From Oceanococcus sp041619315 (GTDB lineage: Bacteria > Pseudomonadota > Gammaproteobacteria > Nevskiales > Oceanococcaceae): a stretch of 11,245 bases of DNA. The stretch covers positions 1-11,245 of the forward strand of contig JBFKEC010000095.1 of assembly GCA_041619315.1 (NCBI GenBank), written 5' to 3'. Shown here one piece after another: positions 1 through 7,177 of this stretch. The notes beneath the pieces are model-generated. The model saw nothing but the letters and a program-made list of their open reading frames with translations. It made no database searches and was not told the DNA's origin. Every line of letters starts with the position of its first letter. Position 1 is the stretch's first letter. The translations under genes were made by a program, and so were the position numbers.

Positions 1-1083
1 ATAACGCATCAGTTCGCCATTGTTACGGGTTTGCAAGCCGGTCAATGGTCGCGCAATGTCGCCCAGGGCAAGGCGGGCAAGCGCCGCCTCCAGCATGGCG
101 CCAGAGCCGGAGGCGTTGGCAGGCATCAGGCTGACAAAACGGCTGTCCCAGTCAGGGAACACACTTTTTGCTTGCTGCAGGATTTGTTGTTCATCGCGCT
201 GAACGTCATCGATCAAAGGCGACAGTTGCGGATGGGCCTTGCCAAGCGCGTTCAGGTCACTACGATTGCCGGCAATCTTGAGTGTGCTGGCCAGCACTGT
301 TTGATCTGGCCCGAGCAAGACGTAATCACTTTTGTCCTGCTCTGATCGCTGCAGACGTAAGGCCTCAGGGTCGAGCAGTACGGCGCTGACACCAACCAGC
401 TTGTCCTGGCGACGCACCGGCATCAGGCAGGCCATAACCGTGCGATCGAGATACGGTTCTTGCAGTTGTCCCAGCCAGAAACATCCGCGTGGCTTGAAGT
501 GGCGCATGGGCTCAAACCAGGGGTGGGTTACCTGTTCCACCACAGAGACCGTAAGCTCAGTCGGTCTGGCTTGTGACGCCGATGACGTGAAGGCTGCCGG
601 GGTGCGCCAGTAAATGGACTGCATACGCGGCGGCGCATCATATGTTTCTTCGGGTGGACACACTTCCAGCCAGTCACCAGAGGTTCCACACGGCGGCTTG
701 GTGGTGAAGTAACGCGGATCCATCCACAAAAATGCGCCAATCAATGCAGGGTCATGTGTGCCGCTTCCAAACAGCGTCTGGCCCAATTCTGTTATGCGCT
801 GGCGCTGCCCCCACACACTTTGCACGCTGGCGCTTAGCAGCACGCTCAAATTCTGGGCTGCGGCAAAGCGGGCGCTTAAAGACTCGCCGAGTTGCTGTTC
901 ATGGCTTTGCGCAATCGCGCGTTCGTTCTGTTCAAGTGGGGTGTGGAGCAGATACAGGTTCAGCAACGTTGCAACGCCACCGAATATCGCCATCAGGCAC
1001 ACGTTGCGCGCAAGCAAGCTGAATTTCAGGCTGCGCAGTCCGGGCAGCTTGGCAGCACTTGGCGGTGTTTCAATGGCGCTCAT
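1..1083 (-). CDS. Membrane-anchored sensor protein with dCache-like domain, N-terminal part (partial)
   Basis: This reading frame is open for 361 codons from ATG at 1083 to the left edge, with no stop, so the C-terminal part is missing. An in-frame TAA at 1093-1095 makes ATG 1083 the likely start; no strong Shine-Dalgarno is seen. Residues 28-46 form a hydrophobic membrane segment after a basic stretch (R17, K20, R26). A long extracytoplasmic domain follows. Its W189...W203...EPYLD (209-213)...PVRRQDKLVGVSAV pattern resembles the conserved part of dCache ligand-binding domains found in chemoreceptors, histidine kinases and cyclic-di-GMP enzymes. Four cysteines (C132, C142, C201, C219) lie in this domain. 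No second membrane segment, HAMP or output domain is seen before the edge, so the output type is unknown. It lies 76 bases downstream of mfd on the same strand. The sensor role is inferred from domain architecture; the ligand is unknown. Confidence 0.75.
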   Translation of the reverse strand, partial: MSAIETPPSAAKLPGLRSLKFSLLARNVCLMAIFGGVATLLNLYLLHTPLEQNERAIAQSHEQQLGESLSARFAAAQNLSVLLSASVQSVWGQRQRITELGQTLFGSGTHDPALIGAFLWMDPRYFTTKPPCGTSGDWLEVCPPEETYDAPPRMQSIYWRTPAAFTSSASQARPTELTVSVVEQVTHPWFEPMRHFKPRGCFWLGQLQEPYLDRTVMACLMPVRRQDKLVGVSAVLLDPEALRLQRSEQDKSDYVLLGPDQTVLASTLKIAGNRSDLNALGKAHPQLSPLIDDVQRDEQQILQQAKSVFPDWDSRFVSLMPANASGSGAMLEAALARLALGDIARPLTGLQTRNNGELMRY

Positions 1084-1159
1084 ATCGCTACGTTAGCAAC
1101 TTCGAGTGCAGATCATAAGCATTTGTCTGTGCCTGTGGCACGAACGCTGTGGTGGCGCA
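1084..1159 (-). promoter_or_regulatory. Gap between mfd and sensor gene; weak candidate promoter
   Basis: This 76-base spacer holds a TATGAT hexamer (5/6 to the -10 consensus) at 1112-1117 on the minus strand, about 29 bases before the sensor ATG. The hexamer 17 bases upstream is only a 3/6 match to the -35 consensus. A small perfect hairpin (GTGCC/GGCAC arms, 3-base loop) sits at 1129-1141, but no T-run follows it, so it is not a convincing terminator. The sensor may therefore be read from this weak promoter, from mfd read-through, or both. Confidence 0.25.
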
Positions 1160-4100
1160 TCAATCCTGGCCCACCAGTGTGACTAGCACGGACTCGATGG
1201 CCTGGCGGCGCTCCTGCAGACTCAACAGCGTGCGTTGTATATCCAGGCGCTTGTCACCGTGCAGCCGATAGTCGCGTGGGTTGGATTGCACCAGGCGGAT
1301 CACGCGTTCCGGCGAAATCGCCTCGGGGTTGCCGAAATGCAAGCGTGCGCCTTCATCCATGGCCTCAATGCGCGAGAGTTGCAAGGGCTCAGCCGCGACA
1401 CGCACGGCATGGACACAGAACAGGTTTTCGCTGGCCTCAGGGAGCAGGCCAAATCGGTCAATCAATTCAACCTTGAGCTCATCCAGCTCGGCCGGGCTGC
1501 CGGCATTGTTGATCCGCTTGTACAGCACCAGGCGGGTGTTTACATCCGGAATGTAGTCATCCGGCAGCAGCGCCGCGACACCCAGATCAACTTCCACACC
1601 TGCGCCGTCATCAAGCGAGACATCCGGAATGTCACCGCGTTTGAGGGCACGCACAGCGCGATTGAGCATGTCGGTGTACAGCGTGAAGCCGATTTCCTGA
1701 ATCTGTCCGCTTTGTTCTTCGCCGAGCAGTTCACCAGCCCCACGAATCTCAAGATCATGGGTGGCCAACTGAAAGCCGGCGCCCAGCTCACCCATGGCTT
1801 CAATCGCAGCCAGACGCTGTTCTGCGTCCTTGGTCAGCTGGCGCTTGTCCGGCACCACCAGATAGGCATAGGCACGGTGATGGGAACGCCCCACACGGCC
1901 ACGCAACTGATGCAGCTGGGCCAGGCCCAGGTGGTCGGCGCGATTGATAATGATGGTGTTGGCGTTGGGGATGTCGATGCCGGATTCGATGATGGTTGTG
2001 GCAACCAGCAGATTGAAACGGTTGTGGTAAAAATCGAGCATCACCTGCTCAAGTTCACGCTCGTTCATCTGGCCATGGGCAACCGCCACGCGCGCTTCCG
2101 GCACGATTTCACGCACGTCATCAGCAATGCGCTGAATGTCCTGAACCCGGTTGTGCAGGAAATAGATCTGCCCGCCACGTTTGAGCTCGCGCTGGCAGGC
2201 TTCGCGAATGACCGCATTCTCCCATTCACTGACGAAGGTCTTGATCGATAATCTGCGCGTTGGCGGTGTGGCAATGATCGACAGATCACGCAAGCCACTC
2301 ATACTCATGTTGAGCGTGCGCGGAATCGGAGTGGCGGTCAGGGTCAGCATGTCGACCTCGGCGCGCAGGGCTTTCATGCGCTCTTTGTGGCGCACCCCGA
2401 ATCGTTGCTCCTCATCAATGATGACCAGACCCAGATCCTTGAATCTGACGTCCTTTTGCAACAGACGATGGGTGCCGATGATGATATCGACCTTACCTTC
2501 GGCAAGCTCGCTGAGCAGGCTGTCTTGCTGGCGTGAAGACTTCAGGCGCGATAGCCCTTCAACCCGCAAAGGCCAGTCGGCGAAGCGATCCAGAAAGGTC
2601 TGCAGGTGCTGACGTGCAAGCAGGGTTGTCGGGACCAGAACGCAGACCTGATGACCGGCTTGCGCGGCAACAAATGCCGCACGCAGTGCCACCTCGGTCT
2701 TGCCGAAGCCGACATCGCCGCAAACCACGCGATCCATCGGTTGAGTTCGCGCCATATCACCCAGCACATCGTTGATGGCCTGAGCCTGATCTTCGGTTTC
2801 GGTGAACGGGAATCCACTGGCGAAGCGCTCATATTCAAACACGTCGACATCAGTCTGGCGGCCCTGACGCGCGGCGCGGCGCGCCTGAATTTCGAGCAAT
2901 TCCGCGGCCACATCGCGAATCCGCTTGGCCGCTTTTTCGCGGGTCTTCTTCCAGCGATCCGAGCCCAGCCCATGTAGCGGTGGATGTTCCGAATCCCCGC
3001 CGGTGTAGCGGTGAACCAGATTGAGACTGGTGACCGGCACGTAGATGCGATCGCCACCCTTGTATTCAAGGGTCAGGAACTCCTGCTCCAGGCTGCCAAC
3101 ATCAAGCTTGCTGAGTCCGCGATACAAACCCACGCCATGATCGCGATGAACCACCGGCATACCCGGCGATAGGTCGTTGAGATCCTTGAGCAACGACTCG
3201 GCATCGCGCCCAGCCTTGCGTTTGCGGCGAACCGGCGGGCGTGGCCCCAACAGATCGCCCTCGGTCACCACACGGATGGCGCCATCGTTCAGGCTGCAAC
3301 CGCGCTCAACATTGCCTGCGGTCAGGCCATAACGATTGCGCGCCGTGGCAAATTCCGCCCAGCCATCCTGGCGCTTGGCGGTGATGCCGTGTTCGCGCAA
3401 AACCTCTGAGAGCTTTTCCCTGCGCCCGGCAGAGGCGGCAACAAACAGCACGCGCTCGGCCTGGTTCACGGCTTGCAGTACGTTTTTCAGGTGATCGGCT
3501 GGAATTTTCGAGTCGTTCGTGGTGATTGGTGCGGGCGGCGGCGCTGCGACTGGCAGATGGGGCGACAAGGCCGCAATGGCCGCCTGTGCCTGCGCCGGAT
3601 CGAGGAAAACCTCATCGGGCGCGAGCAATGGCCGCTCAATATCATGGCCACGCTCATCATGGCGTGACGCGATCTGATCCCAGTGGTGCTCCAGCGCGCT
3701 ATCTTCGCAACACAGGCTGACAGCACAGTTGCCCGGCAAATAGTCGAACAGCGTCGCGGTGTTGTCGAAAAACAACGGCAGGTAATACTCGATGCCGCCA
3801 GGCGCTACGCCCTTGCTGATGTCGGCGTATATGCGGCTACGATGAATATCGCCAGGGAAGCGTTCGCGGTAGCGGCGCCGAAACGCCTCGATGGCATCCT
3901 TGTCCAGCGGCACTTCGCGCGTTGGCAACAGGCGGATGGCCTCGATCTTGTCGCTGGAGCGCTGTGTTTCCGGGTCAAACAGGCGAATGCTGTCAACTTC
4001 ATCGTCGAACAGATCAATACGGTAGGCCGAGCGCTCGCCCATCGGGAATATGTCGAGGATTGCGCCGCGGACCGCGTATTCACCGTGGTGATAGACCTCG

Positions 4101-4537
4101 TTGACGGCGGAATAGCCGGCGGCGGCCAGTCGTGTCCGTTCGCTATCAAGATTCAGCCGCTGACCTTGTTTGACGAACAAGGCGCGCTGGCCAAGATATT
4201 CGGCCGGCGGCAGGCGCTGCATCAAACAGGTCGGCGAGGTGACGATCAGCCCGCTGTTCATCTGACCGAGTTGGTAGAGCAGCCCCAACCGTTCGGATAT
4301 CAGTTCCTGATGCGGCGAATACAGGTCGTAGGGCAGGGTTTCCGGATCGGGGAAGTGAACCACGCCAAGGCCTTGGGCATAGAAACGCAGCGCTTCTTCC
4401 AGCCGATACGCTTCCTGCTCGTCGCCGGCCACAACCAACAGTGGGCGTTTGATTGCACGGGCATGGGCACACAGCCCCGGGGCGAGGCGGTCAATGGGGT
4501 AGCGCCCTGGCTCAGGCGCGTTGCTGGCAGTACTCAC
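1160..4537 (-). CDS. mfd: Transcription-repair coupling factor Mfd
   Basis: Mfd is an ATP-driven DNA translocase that pushes stalled RNA polymerase off a lesion and recruits UvrA for nucleotide excision repair. The protein is 1125 residues (E. coli Mfd 1148) and matches the family from end to end. The UvrB-like N-terminal region contains the ETLPYD and SPHQ motifs. A CarD-like RNA-polymerase-interaction domain follows (HGVGLY around residue 467; YVPVTSLNL at 499-507). The RecG-like SF2 motor has Walker A GDVGFGKT (607-614), motif II DEEQ (708-711; DEEH in E. coli) and motif VI RGRVGR (879-884). The C-terminal TRCF domain contains LLPDDYIPDVNTR. The start is GTG at 4537, and this GTG overlaps the TGA of the upstream aldolase gene (GTGA, 4534-4537). 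No independent Shine-Dalgarno is evident, so translational coupling is likely. The gene appears intact, with all key motor motifs present. Confidence 0.98.
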   Translation of the reverse strand: MSTASNAPEPGRYPIDRLAPGLCAHARAIKRPLLVVAGDEQEAYRLEEALRFYAQGLGVVHFPDPETLPYDLYSPHQELISERLGLLYQLGQMNSGLIVTSPTCLMQRLPPAEYLGQRALFVKQGQRLNLDSERTRLAAAGYSAVNEVYHHGEYAVRGAILDIFPMGERSAYRIDLFDDEVDSIRLFDPETQRSSDKIEAIRLLPTREVPLDKDAIEAFRRRYRERFPGDIHRSRIYADISKGVAPGGIEYYLPLFFDNTATLFDYLPGNCAVSLCCEDSALEHHWDQIASRHDERGHDIERPLLAPDEVFLDPAQAQAAIAALSPHLPVAAPPPAPITTNDSKIPADHLKNVLQAVNQAERVLFVAASAGRREKLSEVLREHGITAKRQDGWAEFATARNRYGLTAGNVERGCSLNDGAIRVVTEGDLLGPRPPVRRKRKAGRDAESLLKDLNDLSPGMPVVHRDHGVGLYRGLSKLDVGSLEQEFLTLEYKGGDRIYVPVTSLNLVHRYTGGDSEHPPLHGLGSDRWKKTREKAAKRIRDVAAELLEIQARRAARQGRQTDVDVFEYERFASGFPFTETEDQAQAINDVLGDMARTQPMDRVVCGDVGFGKTEVALRAAFVAAQAGHQVCVLVPTTLLARQHLQTFLDRFADWPLRVEGLSRLKSSRQQDSLLSELAEGKVDIIIGTHRLLQKDVRFKDLGLVIIDEEQRFGVRHKERMKALRAEVDMLTLTATPIPRTLNMSMSGLRDLSIIATPPTRRLSIKTFVSEWENAVIREACQRELKRGGQIYFLHNRVQDIQRIADDVREIVPEARVAVAHGQMNERELEQVMLDFYHNRFNLLVATTIIESGIDIPNANTIIINRADHLGLAQLHQLRGRVGRSHHRAYAYLVVPDKRQLTKDAEQRLAAIEAMGELGAGFQLATHDLEIRGAGELLGEEQSGQIQEIGFTLYTDMLNRAVRALKRGDIPDVSLDDGAGVEVDLGVAALLPDDYIPDVNTRLVLYKRINNAGSPAELDELKVELIDRFGLLPEASENLFCVHAVRVAAEPLQLSRIEAMDEGARLHFGNPEAISPERVIRLVQSNPRDYRLHGDKRLDIQRTLLSLQERRQAIESVLVTLVGQD

Positions 4538-5664
4538 GAATCGATCTGGTACCGCTTGGCCAGTGCCGCACGGGCGTCATAGGCCTTGCGCGCAATCTCC
4601 ACATCGTCCATGAAATGCTGCAACTCGTTCATGCGCAAAGCCTGCGGTCCATCCACCAGGGCTTCGGCTGGGTTGGGGTGAAAATCAACCAGAATCATGT
4701 TGGCGCCTGCGATCACGCCCTGGGCGGTGGCGTGAAACACATCGAGCAAGCCATCAGGCGCGCGTGAACGCGTGCCCACCGAATGCGAGGGGTCGATACA
4801 CACCGGCATGCGGGTCAGACGCTTGACCACCGGTACGTGCGAGAAATCGACGAAATTGCGATGCGGATCACCCATATTGGTTTTCATGCCACGCAAACAG
4901 AAGATCACGTTGCTGTTGCCTTCGCTGGCCAAATACTCGGCCGCGTTGAGTGACTCCTCAAGGGTGATGCCGAAACCTCGCTTGAGCAGGACCGGAAACT
5001 CCTGCTGGCGACCAACGGCTTTGAGCAGCTCAAAATTCTGGGTGTTGCGGGTGCCGATCTGCAGCATCACACCAGTGGGGTGGCCGGTCTTCTCCAGTGC
5101 GTTGTAGATCTCATCAATGTGCTTCTCATGGGTGATCTCCATCGCGATCACCTTCATGCCATGCTTGCCCGCCAGTTCAAAAACCCACGGCAGGCAATCC
5201 GCTCCGTGGCCCTGGAAGGAATACGGATTGGTGCGCGGCTTGTATGCGCCCATGCGGGTACACACCTGGGCTGCGCCATCCAGCCGGGTTAAGGCCTGCA
5301 TCATCTGATCAACATGCTCGGGTATGTCGACAGCGCACAAGCCGGCGAACACATTGAGGTTGTCCTGGGCAAACCGCACGCCCTTGTAGCTGAATTCGCT
5401 GGGCCTCTGGTCATCGGCATGGCGCCCGAGAATGCGGTAGGCCTCGGAGATCCGCACCACACGCTCCACGCAGGGCAGAGCAGACATTTCATCCTTAGGC
5501 AGGCCGGCGGTGTCACCGAGCAGGTAGATCTCGGTCAGCACCTGCTGCGCGCCCCTGACCTGATGCACGCGAAAATCGACATTGTTCAGCGCTTCCAATT
5601 GCTTGAGCAACGCGCTGTATTCGGCACCATTGTGGTCGGTGTTGGGATGAAGTATCAGAATCAT
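4534..5664 (-). CDS. Divergent DAHP synthase family (type I-beta) aldolase
   Basis: The 376-residue protein has the layout of type I-beta 3-deoxy-D-arabino-heptulosonate-7-phosphate synthases, which condense phosphoenolpyruvate with erythrose 4-phosphate as the first step of the shikimate pathway. A ferredoxin/ACT-like N-terminal domain (about 1-95) precedes a TIM barrel. Recognisable motifs are KPRTNPYSFQG (142-152), QIGTRNTQNF, LLKRGF and DPSHS. By comparison with the Thermotoga enzyme as I recall it, the metal ligands correspond to C110, H294, D327 and D338. D327 is normally Glu (VEVHP has become VDFHP). Other usually fixed motifs also differ: GPC is GLC (108-110), RGG is RMG, and CERG is CLRG with L257. 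ATG 5664 is chosen because it overlaps the phhB stop (ATGA); the 16-residue upstream extension lies wholly inside phhB. The fold is secure. The exact reaction is less so: it may be a true but divergent DAHP synthase or a related aldolase. Confidence 0.85.
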   Translation of the reverse strand: MILILHPNTDHNGAEYSALLKQLEALNNVDFRVHQVRGAQQVLTEIYLLGDTAGLPKDEMSALPCVERVVRISEAYRILGRHADDQRPSEFSYKGVRFAQDNLNVFAGLCAVDIPEHVDQMMQALTRLDGAAQVCTRMGAYKPRTNPYSFQGHGADCLPWVFELAGKHGMKVIAMEITHEKHIDEIYNALEKTGHPTGVMLQIGTRNTQNFELLKAVGRQQEFPVLLKRGFGITLEESLNAAEYLASEGNSNVIFCLRGMKTNMGDPHRNFVDFSHVPVVKRLTRMPVCIDPSHSVGTRSRAPDGLLDVFHATAQGVIAGANMILVDFHPNPAEALVDGPQALRMNELQHFMDDVEIARKAYDARAALAKRYQIDS

Positions 5665-6026
5665 GGTGCAAACTCGTCGGTGTGCAGCAAGGCATCTACC
5701 TTGGCCGCACAAATTAAATCGTTCTGGGTAATACCGCTGGCCGCGTGGGTTGTCCAGAAGACCCGGCAGTCGCGGTAGCCGAAATGGATGTCAGGGTGAT
5801 GGTTTTCCTGATGCGCTATCCATGCCACGGCATTGATAAATGCGGTCACCTGATAGTAATTGCGGAAGCAGAAGCGGGCGGTCAGCGCCGCAGCGCCGTC
5901 AAGCGAGCCCACACCCCATCGATCATCCAGAGCCGCAAGGCCATGCTCGAGTGCGCTGGGGCCCAGTGGTGCAATGCCGCCTTCACAGGCCACACAATGC
6001 TGTTCATGCAACGCACTTTCATTCAT
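5661..6026 (-). CDS. phhB: 4a-hydroxytetrahydrobiopterin dehydratase (pterin-4a-carbinolamine dehydratase)
   Basis: This 121-residue enzyme dehydrates 4a-hydroxytetrahydropterin, the by-product of aromatic amino acid hydroxylases, so the cofactor can be recycled. The N-terminal HCVAC (10-14) is like that of Pseudomonas PhhB. The catalytic motif HHP gives H76 and H77, and the third histidine H94 lies in TTHAASGIT. The 17-residue spacing H77-H94 matches the His62/His79 spacing of the mammalian enzyme. ATG 6026 is chosen because it has AGGTGG 7 bases upstream and lies downstream of the predicted promoter. An upstream in-frame TTG at 6062 falls inside the -10 box, so it cannot be used from that promoter. 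The gene overlaps the following aldolase start by 4 bases. No phenylalanine hydroxylase gene is visible in the window, so the partner hydroxylase, if any, is elsewhere. Confidence 0.93.
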   Translation of the reverse strand: MNESALHEQHCVACEGGIAPLGPSALEHGLAALDDRWGVGSLDGAAALTARFCFRNYYQVTAFINAVAWIAHQENHHPDIHFGYRDCRVFWTTHAASGITQNDLICAAKVDALLHTDEFAP

Positions 6027-6061
6027 GTTTGGCCCACCTGCGCATTCATTCGGGGCGCGCA

Positions 6062-6090
6062 AACATAGCAGCGACCACGGTTAAGCTCAA
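6062..6090 (-). promoter_or_regulatory. Predicted sigma-70 promoter of the phhB-aldolase-mfd operon
   Basis: On the minus strand, TTGAGC (6085-6090, 4/6 to consensus) is followed after exactly 17 bases by TATGTT (6062-6067, 4/6). Transcription would start near 6055, leaving a leader of about 30 bases before the phhB ATG at 6026 with its Shine-Dalgarno. This is the only plausible promoter seen upstream of the three-gene cluster. It was called by eye from consensus match and spacing. Confidence 0.5.
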
Positions 6091-6110
6091 TTTGTAAGGC
6101 GATGATGCTG

Positions 6111-6137
6111 CATAATTGGGCCCTTTGCTTGAGGGCC
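6111..6137 (+). promoter_or_regulatory. orn leader: weak -10 box and hairpin overlapping the ribosome binding site
   Basis: CATAAT at 6111-6116 is a 5/6 match to the -10 consensus, but no good -35 hexamer lies 16-18 bases upstream. Just after it, GGCCC (6119-6123) can pair with GGGCC (6133-6137) across a 9-base loop. The right arm contains most of the Shine-Dalgarno GAGGG (6131-6135) of orn, so the hairpin could partly mask the ribosome binding site. The pairing is perfect but only 5 bp long. Confidence 0.35.
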
Positions 6138-6141
6138 ATCG

Positions 6142-6690
6142 ATGAAGTCGAACGACAACCTGATCTGGATCGATCTGGAAATGACCGGGCTCGATCCGCA
6201 ACGTCACCGCATCATCGAAATCGCAACCATCGTCACCGACAAGAACCTGAATACTCTGGCGCAAGGGCCTGTGCTGGCGATCCATCAGCCGGATGCCGAA
6301 CTGGATGCCATGGATGAATGGTGTACCCGCACACACACCGGCTCAGGCTTGGTGCAACGGGTGCAAAGCTCCAAAGTGAGCGAACGTGACGCTGAATTGC
6401 AGACGCTGGCTTTTCTTGCCGATTTTGTAGACAAGGGCCACTCACCAATCTGCGGCAACAGCATTGGACAGGACAGGCGCTTTCTCGATCGCTACATGCC
6501 AGAACTGGAAAGCTATTTTCACTATCGCAATCTGGACGTCAGCACTCTAAAAGAACTGGCCCGACGATGGGCGCCAGACATATTATCCGGCGTAACGAAA
6601 GAATCACGCCATCTGGCCCTGGATGATATCCGTGACTCCATAGAAGAACTACGTTATTACCGTACGCATTTGTTGAAGCCTGGAATTTGA
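6142..6690 (+). CDS. orn: Oligoribonuclease
   Basis: Orn is a 3'-to-5' exoribonuclease that degrades the shortest RNAs (2-5 nt), including pGpG from cyclic-di-GMP breakdown. It is essential or near-essential in many gammaproteobacteria. The protein is 182 residues (E. coli 181) and has the full DEDDh catalytic set: D11 and E13 in WIDLEMTGLD, D111 in GNSIGQDRRFL, and H157 and D162 in SRHLALDDIRDS. ATG 6142 has GAGGG at the correct distance upstream. The gene is divergent from phhB and ends in a shared terminator facing the H-NS-like gene. It appears intact. Confidence 0.97.
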   Translation: MKSNDNLIWIDLEMTGLDPQRHRIIEIATIVTDKNLNTLAQGPVLAIHQPDAELDAMDEWCTRTHTGSGLVQRVQSSKVSERDAELQTLAFLADFVDKGHSPICGNSIGQDRRFLDRYMPELESYFHYRNLDVSTLKELARRWAPDILSGVTKESRHLALDDIRDSIEELRYYRTHLLKPGI

Positions 6691-6704
6691 TTTTTGGGCA
6701 TTAA

Positions 6705-6730
6705 AAAAGGCCGGTGATAACCGGCCTTTT
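6705..6730. terminator. Bidirectional intrinsic terminator between orn and the H-NS-like gene
   Basis: AAAAGGCCGGT (6705-6715) and ACCGGCCTTTT (6720-6730) form a perfect 11-bp stem with a 4-base GATA loop. The G+C core GGCCGGT/ACCGGCC is flanked by A and T runs on both sides, so it can terminate the plus-strand orn transcript (ends 6690) and the minus-strand H-NS-like transcript (stop at 6745). This fits its position between convergent genes. Confidence 0.92.
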
Positions 6731-6744
6731 AAGCACCAGCGTAT

Positions 6745-7065
6745 TTAAATTTCCAGCGCTTCGATTTTTCCGCCATTGTCGAGGTGCTCTGCAACCCAGC
6801 GGGGTTTGCGACCACGCCCAGTCCAGGTCTGACTCGAATCTTTGGGGTTGCGATACTTCGGCGGCACAGTGCCTTTGGTGGCTTTGGCCGGTTTGGCAGC
6901 GCTACGACCCGGCAGGTCGTCCAGCGTCATGCCATGGTCAGCGAGCAGCGCTTTGACTTTCGCAACAACTTCCCGTTTTTGCTCTTGTTTCTTGCGGCTC
7001 ATTTCCGATTGGATGTCAGCTTGCAACGCTGCCAATTCCTTTACGCCCAGTTTTTTCAGATCCAT
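6745..7065 (-). CDS. H-NS family nucleoid protein (HvrA/BpH3-like)
   Basis: The protein is 106 residues. An N-terminal charged alpha-helical oligomerisation region (about 5-48, rich in E, K, R and Q) leads into a flexible Ala/Lys/Pro linker (about 52-70). The C-terminal DNA-binding domain has the diagnostic TWTGRGRKPRW motif (80-90). The GRGRKP loop inserts into the minor groove of AT-rich DNA; proteins of this family silence AT-rich and horizontally acquired genes. ATG 7065 is chosen because AAGG lies 5 bases upstream and the conserved family region begins there. An ATG seven codons upstream (7086) has no comparable site. The gene has its own strong promoter and is closed by the terminator shared with orn. 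It is short compared with enterobacterial H-NS (137 residues), as is usual for this branch. Confidence 0.93.
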   Translation of the reverse strand: MDLKKLGVKELAALQADIQSEMSRKKQEQKREVVAKVKALLADHGMTLDDLPGRSAAKPAKATKGTVPPKYRNPKDSSQTWTGRGRKPRWVAEHLDNGGKIEALEI

Positions 7066-7103
7066 TATTGCCTTCCGTTTCGACATATAGTTATGCGCCT
7101 CAG

Positions 7104-7115
7104 CGCTTGTAAGCG
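7104..7115. repeat. Short palindrome at the H-NS-like gene transcription start
   Basis: CGCTTGTAAGCG is a near-perfect palindrome (5-bp arms, 2-base centre) that falls about 5-15 bases downstream of the predicted -10 box and so covers the expected start site. It could be an operator or a small leader hairpin. It is short and could be chance. Confidence 0.3.
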
Positions 7116-7119
7116 GCAG

Positions 7120-7147
7120 ATGATACTTTTTTTTCGCCGCATGTAAA
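7120..7147 (-). promoter_or_regulatory. Predicted strong sigma-70 promoter of the H-NS-like gene
   Basis: On the minus strand, TTTACA (7142-7147, 5/6) is followed after 16 bases by TATCAT (7120-7125, 5/6). The spacer carries an uninterrupted run of eight A residues next to the -10 box. Transcription should begin near 7113, giving a leader of about 48 bases before ATG 7065. The A-tract and AT-rich upstream flank are the kind of DNA that H-NS proteins bind, so negative autoregulation is plausible (inference). Confidence 0.7.
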
Positions 7148-7153
7148 GAGGAT

Positions 7154-7177
7154 AAACAGCAAAAATATAGGCTGTTT
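7154..7177. repeat. Inverted repeat AAACAGC-N10-GCTGTTT
   Basis: Perfect 7-bp arms (7154-7160 and 7171-7177) flank a 10-base AT-only-but-one loop. The repeat sits 6 bases upstream of the -35 box of the H-NS-like gene, a typical place for an activator or repressor site. No T-run follows on either strand, so it does not look like a terminator. The inner six bases of its arms recur in the inverted repeat at 7270-7284. Confidence 0.55.

Noticed and set aside
1129..1141. Hairpin after mfd as a possible terminator
   Set aside because: It is only 5 bp and no T-run follows on the minus strand.
1235..2251. A 338-codon open frame on the plus strand opposite mfd
   Set aside because: It lies wholly antisense to a strongly conserved mfd, has no recognisable domain, and long antisense frames are common in GC-rich genes.
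3683..4582. A 299-codon open frame on the plus strand opposite the mfd N-terminus
   Set aside because: It is antisense to conserved mfd codons, resembles no known family and has no supporting promoter or ribosome binding site.
5665..5712. A 16-residue N-terminal extension of the aldolase
   Set aside because: It lies inside phhB, and the family N-terminus (MILILHP) begins at the ATG that overlaps the phhB stop.
6027..6062. TTG start at 6062 for phhB
   Set aside because: The codon falls within the predicted -10 box, whereas ATG 6026 has a good Shine-Dalgarno and starts the conserved region.
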